Positions 59,960 through 64,000 of a stretch of DNA of 64,000 bases are shown here, piece after piece. Location: the NCBI GenBank assembly GCA_008711295.1, contig VUYV01000015.1:2238846-2302845 (forward strand), read 5' to 3'. The notes under the pieces are model-generated. The model had not been told where the DNA came from. It was given only the letters and a program-made list of their open reading frames with translations, and did no database searches. The translations under genes and the position numbers were made by a program. Numbering within the stretch: the first letter of the stretch is position 1; the number at the start of each line of letters is the position of its first letter. Origin of the DNA: Anarhynchus alexandrinus. Lineage: Eukaryota; Chordata; Aves; Charadriiformes; Charadriidae.

Positions 59960-61660
59960 TTGCTGTCACCCGTCTCTAAAGTCACTGGCGATGCAGTACT
60001 TGTGTGAAGTTATTAAGGCCAAACTCTCTTTAGATTCATGGCAAGTGCCGAATGACAAGGCGAGAGCCCAGGCAGTGATAAAGTGAAGTGACATGCCATA
60101 CCCCCTTCCTCTCCCCCACCCCATCACCACCATGCCAAGGATGAAAACACCGTGGATTTTGCAAATGAGAGCCACCTCGCCTCTCCCTGCCCTGTGCTGG
60201 GCTCTGCCTGCCACACACACATCTCCTTGAAGCATGCACCCGGAGGAGGGGGCAGGAGGGAGTGCAGGAAGGCAAAGGAAAATGTGCTTTTCCTCACTTT
60301 CCTTCCACAAAGAACACACAGGTTTCTCTCAGAGGTTCCCAGACAGATGGCATACGTGTAAGAGACAGAGACAGGCAGGCTGGGCAGAGGGGAGATCCAG
60401 GTGGGAACTTTTCAGCTACCTGAGATAAAGACATCTCTTAAAAAAAATCATGTATCTATAAATATAAATCGATTACTAACTTATCTATATCTAGGTTTAT
60501 CCCTCTATCTGTGTTTTGCTGTTCATTTCAGTAACCCCCAAGACTAGACAGAGGGGAGGCGAATCTCTTACAGCTGTACAGACTTCCAGCAAATAAAATG
60601 TGTAAGTAAAAGGTGATCACTCTAGGGATCAGAGCTCCTTTCAAACTGCATTTCTCTGTCCCCTCCTGTTTTTTCTTGCATCCTTGGCCTCTGCGTTTTT
60701 TCCCTTCCTCTCCCTGTCCCTTCTCTTCCTAAGCTGGGCAGAAAAATCAGCTTAAAGGATAATACTGCTCAGCTTTCAGTAGGATAACATAGCCAGCCCA
60801 CAGGGAAGAGAAAACCTCAAACCCAACCAGAATGATGAAAACAAGCGGGTTATTAAAGGTCCTCCTAAAGCGACAGCTAAACTCGTGTTTGCAGATACTC
60901 ACAGGCTGTTGCTCAGCAGTGAGGATCTCTGGTTCAAATCCAAGTGCTTGCCAACAGCAGGGTTGTAGTGGGAAAAAATCCTCTCCTCACTCCTAGCCCC
61001 TTACTCTGCAAAAGCCATATGCTATTTTAGCAGTGTAGGGATGCTCATAGGCTCTGAGCATAATCTGTCAGAAGCCAAAGAGGAATCACCTTGCCCAAAA
61101 GATTTCTACAAGTTAAATTAACCTGCAGTCTGCTTCTGTCCATGTTAGGTTTAAAACTGCAGTAAAACCTATCTTGCCAAAACTTCAAACAGATGAGCAA
61201 GGCTATTAAGAAGCATCTGATGGGACCAGATATTTAACCACAGTCCACTGTGTTCTCGTGCACTGGGTCACGGCCATCCCTTAAGTTATCCTTCATGATA
61301 CAGCATTGATGACCCATCTCACCTCCCTTTAGGCTGGGGAGAACATGTAGACCTTTTGAAGTATGTCTGAAAATTCAACACATTCAAAATCTTGGAAAAG
61401 CAGGCTTGCAAAAGTCTTCTGTAATCAGTGCCTGAAGCCAAGGAAAGGTCTACCAGCAGCCACCCCTCACTGTTCTCCCAGGAGGAAACACCAGTGCTGT
61501 TGACTTTTCTGATCTTAGCATGGGGTGAGAGGTTTTGTCCCTCAAACACCTGAGACTGTCAGATGAAGTCACCCTCTTAGCTGAACCAGAGAAGCCTGTA
61601 GGGCATGGATGCTCCCTGACAAGAAGGGAGAGGGACCCCGACTCCCCAGGCAACCCAGGC
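59960..61660. other. Non-coding stretch, nothing recognised
   Basis: Overlapping frames of up to 117 codons on the minus strand (59966-60319). A tRNA-like B-box at 60931 was examined and dismissed. Confidence 0.5.
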
Positions 61661-61662
61661 AC

Positions 61663-61704
61663 TCTTACTCCACTGAAGGCAATAGGAGTTGGGTCCTGAA
61701 ATGT
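61663..61704. mobile_element. Possible fragment of a palindromic amniote repeat
   Basis: ACTCCACTGAAGGCAATAGG continues AGTTGGGTCCTGAAAT. It resembles the CCATTGAAGTCAATGGGAGTTGGG word that recurs in old palindromic repeats of reptiles and birds. Too short for a firm call. Confidence 0.3.
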
Positions 61705-62150
61705 GTTGGGGAACCTAGGAGAGAGTTAACTCTGAGCAAAGAGTTAAGGCTAGGGCACAACTTAAATGCACCCACTTGTTTAAATTAAAATTGCCCATAA
61801 CCCTTTTATTTCCTTGCATCTGATTCTTCCTTGGCAGATGACAAGAAATTGCCGGTCGTTTGTGGTTTTTTCTTGCAGTGAAAAGCCACAATCAATCACG
61901 CTTTCTTCTGACCCTGCAGTTAGAGGGAAACAGAATGACTCTGGGCTATATTTTCAGACTCCACAGGTTGCTCTCACTCTGTATTTGGTGCCCCCTCCTC
62001 CCTCTCTGCCTCCATGTTATAAAAGATCAGGACTCTCTTTTATAAAATAGTTCTGGCATTTCTATTATCACACATGCCTGAGAACAGGGATGCGATTGCA
62101 CTGAATAGTGTGAAAAAAAGAAAGGAAAGGGGGAAAAAAAAGAAGAAAAA
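61705..62150. other. Non-coding, nothing recognised
   Basis: A 78-codon plus frame only. A purine-rich run at 62111-62152. Confidence 0.5.
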
Positions 62151-62154
62151 TCAA

Positions 62155-62470
62155 AGCACAGCCGAGTTGATTATTTAAAGAGCTGGGTGAAATTTGCCAT
62201 CCTTTTAAGGCATCCTGGGCTCTGGAATATCACTGTGTCACTTAATGTTTGCAGTTAAGTATTTACAGATCTGTTTCCATGGCAACCGATTCTTCAAAGT
62301 TACTTTTACAATTCTGTTTTCTAAAATGTGTTTCTTTGGTTGATTGCACAGGGATATTTGGAAAGCAGCCAGGTCTAAATCATGATTTTTTTCCCATTAA
62401 GGAGAGGTCCTTTCTAATCATGTTTAGTTAGTTCTTTGATGGCTTTATCTTGATTCGAAAATGTATTTTG
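62155..62470. promoter_or_regulatory. Candidate regulatory block with RFX X-box-like site
   Basis: GTTTCCATGGCAAC (62273-62286) is a near-palindromic X-box: the right half GGCAAC fits the RFX half-site and the left half is its close inverse. The surroundings hold TTATTTAAAG, AATCATGATTTTTTTCCC and TTCTTTGATGGCTTTATC (TCF-like CTTTGAT). No substantial open frame. RFX sites control ciliary and other genes, but no target is visible here. Confidence 0.33.
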
Positions 62471-62479
62471 TTTTTTGTT

Positions 62480-63740
62480 AGCGGGTGGGAGAGGGAAGGG
62501 GGGAGAACAGGAACAAGCATCGTGGGGCTTTAGCAAAAAAAAGGTGTTGGAAATTAGGAATGTGAAATAACCTTGTCTGAGTTGATTTTATTTATCCTTT
62601 CATTGTTTAGAAGAGTAGGCCTTTTACCACAACAAAATAAATAAATAAATGCCCCACTGACAGTTTGAATGCATTTTGAGGCCACAGGAGAAGATGACTC
62701 ACTTATTAATTAGTCAGGGAGATGGCAGCACAGGGAGGATGATGAACACTAGAAACAGTGCAGAAACGTAGACAAGCGGATCCAGTATGTGTGAAGGTTG
62801 GTTGCCCCCAGCTGTACTAAGATACGTGCTTGGGGCCGGTGAAGGTTGGCCCCACTGATAAGGAGACCCCTCATGAAGTAGTAGCAGGGAAACAGTCATA
62901 AGCTCTGCCACAGCTTCCTTTGCAACTGTGGACAAAGTAATTTGAAATGTGTCTTTGTGAAGACGTGAAGAACATGTGCAAGTGTTCTGAGTCCACTGAC
63001 CTATGTTCTTCCCATCGCTACAGCACCATCTCCCCATTCCTCCACCTGGCCCCCAGCCCATCCCAAGCACACAAAAGGGAGCACAAGAGCTTAACTAGAA
63101 AACAACATGTCAGGAGCCATACAAGTACATGGGATAGATGGGGAAGGGATGTACATATTCCCTGTCATAAGGTATTATCCTTACCTGAACTCAGAGATAC
63201 ATTTAAGCTTCTCAGGATGTCTGAGAAAGGAGTGTGCTTAGCACTGATTTAGGACTGGTGTAAACTTTATGCATGTGTTGGAGGGGAAAATCAGCTCAGA
63301 TGTGTTTGTAAACCTCACCACAAGCAAGGAGTTCTGCAATGCTCAACAAGCTAGCTCCCAGGCAAAGATGTCTTTGCTGCCACATAACTTCAAATAGGGG
63401 AAAGGAGAAGTATTGAGTCACTTAGCTGGACCCACTGGCTGGGGTAGCTGAAGGTGAGCCTTTAATAATAATTTATAACCCACTCCTGTTTTCTACCATG
63501 CTACAGCGGGCAGGGGTGTATATCTCAAGTGAAAGGATAGGACCAGAAGACAGTATTACAGAGTAATCAGAGTATCACAGAGCATTAAAACCAGAAAAAG
63601 ATTGGTGGGGTATCTGGCATTCATAAAGTAGATTAAATATGGATAGATAATTACAATAAGATGAAGAAGCATGGGGAGAGAGATAGTCTGATCCATATTT
63701 TTCTGTGCTTTGTGTGAGACAACATCAGATGGTCAAATCT
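62480..63740. other. Non-coding, nothing recognised
   Basis: An (AAATA)n-type run at 62633-62651 and overlapping 101- and 118-codon frames at 62714-63252 on opposite strands without domains. A lone ACTGGTGTAAAC half-motif of the palindromic family lies at about 63255. Confidence 0.5.
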
Positions 63741-63745
63741 GGGAA

Positions 63746-63895
63746 TGAGGAGTCAGGACTCCCGGGCTCTCTTTCTAGCTCTGCCACTAATTAAATATGT
63801 GACCATTCAGGCACTCTGTGCCTCCACTAACCTAAACTTCCAGGATTGCTGTCAGGTTCAGTTAATTACTGTCTGCAAAAAGCTTAGAAACCTAC
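63746..63895 (+). mobile_element. MIR/CORE-SINE relic
   Basis: The head GGAGTCAGGACTCCCGGGCT and CTAGCTCTGCCACTAATTAA is followed by TATGTGACC, CTCTGTGCCTC and the distal GTTAATTACTGTCTGCAAAAAGC. This is the order of MIR-type elements: tRNA-derived head, core, LINE-like tail. The middle 'CAGTTTCC' segment is decayed. Confidence 0.65.
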
Positions 63896-64000
63896 ACAGG
63901 AAAGATGCTAGACAGGTACCCTGGTTTTAATGTTAAAGTTCAAAATATTATAATTGGAGAGCTGAAAAGGGGTGTGGATCTGAAACTGAAGCAACAGAAT

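Noticed and set aside
60900..60960. tRNA-like B-box (GGTTCAAATCC near 60931)
   Set aside because: No matching A-box, no acceptor stem and no anticodon arm can be drawn around it.
1..64000. Prokaryotic or phage-type systems, CRISPR arrays, operons
   Set aside because: CR1 and MIR relics, microsatellites, very low coding density and intron-like signals mark vertebrate nuclear DNA. There are no repeat-spacer arrays or gene clusters, and the many short frames with GTG/TTG starts are noise.

Overview
This is a vertebrate nuclear window, most likely from a bird. The main evidence is a 5'-truncated CR1 LINE at 50254-51330 (minus strand). It has the reverse-transcriptase blocks GVPQGSVL and FADD and a 3' end of the type seen in birds and crocodilians. 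The interspersed repeats are otherwise sparse and old: two more CR1-family 3' ends, two MIR/CORE-SINE relics and several decayed palindromic elements carrying the core GGTGTAAATCAG. There are two assembly gaps, both beside simple repeats. Low repeat content and CR1 as the only clear LINE fit a bird better than a mammal; the species cannot be read from the sequence.

No complete gene is recognised. The window reads as an intergenic desert and/or very long introns. Almost all open frames are 60-180 codons, overlap one another on both strands and lack recognisable domains, as expected by chance in 64 kb. Two short stretches stand out as possible terminal exons on the plus strand: 46328-46411 (27 codons with strongly coding-like third positions, behind a good splice acceptor) and 13081-13446 (122 codons behind a long pyrimidine tract ending in CAG). 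Neither product is recognised. Two minus-strand stretches (2227-2635 and 11702-12042) and one plus-strand frame (59052-59951) could be gene relics or lineage-specific exons, but each is also compatible with chance.

Layout: 1-16 kb is non-coding sequence with an A/T-rich SOX/TCF-motif block, a CCAAT-box pair and a small CpG cluster near 3.6-4.3 kb, a MIR relic near 5 kb and the candidate exon at 13.1 kb. At 16.5-17 kb lies a large GAGAA/GGGAA pentamer repeat with a 297-base gap. From 17 to 35 kb there is plain non-coding DNA with several homeobox/TCF-motif-rich blocks and purine/pyrimidine tracts. From 35 to 48 kb there is an old CR1, two palindromic relics, a perfect-arm inverted repeat in CpG-rich DNA, a second gap, a strong candidate regulatory block (45.5-45.9 kb) and the candidate terminal exon at 46.3 kb. 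The CR1 copy lies at 50-51 kb. From 51 to 64 kb there are a short CR1 end, a CpG cluster, the longest chance-level ORF, an RFX X-box-like site and a MIR relic.

The regulatory calls rest on motif content and apparent composition only; no alignment could be run. Nothing here resembles an operon, CRISPR array, defence system or other new multi-gene system.
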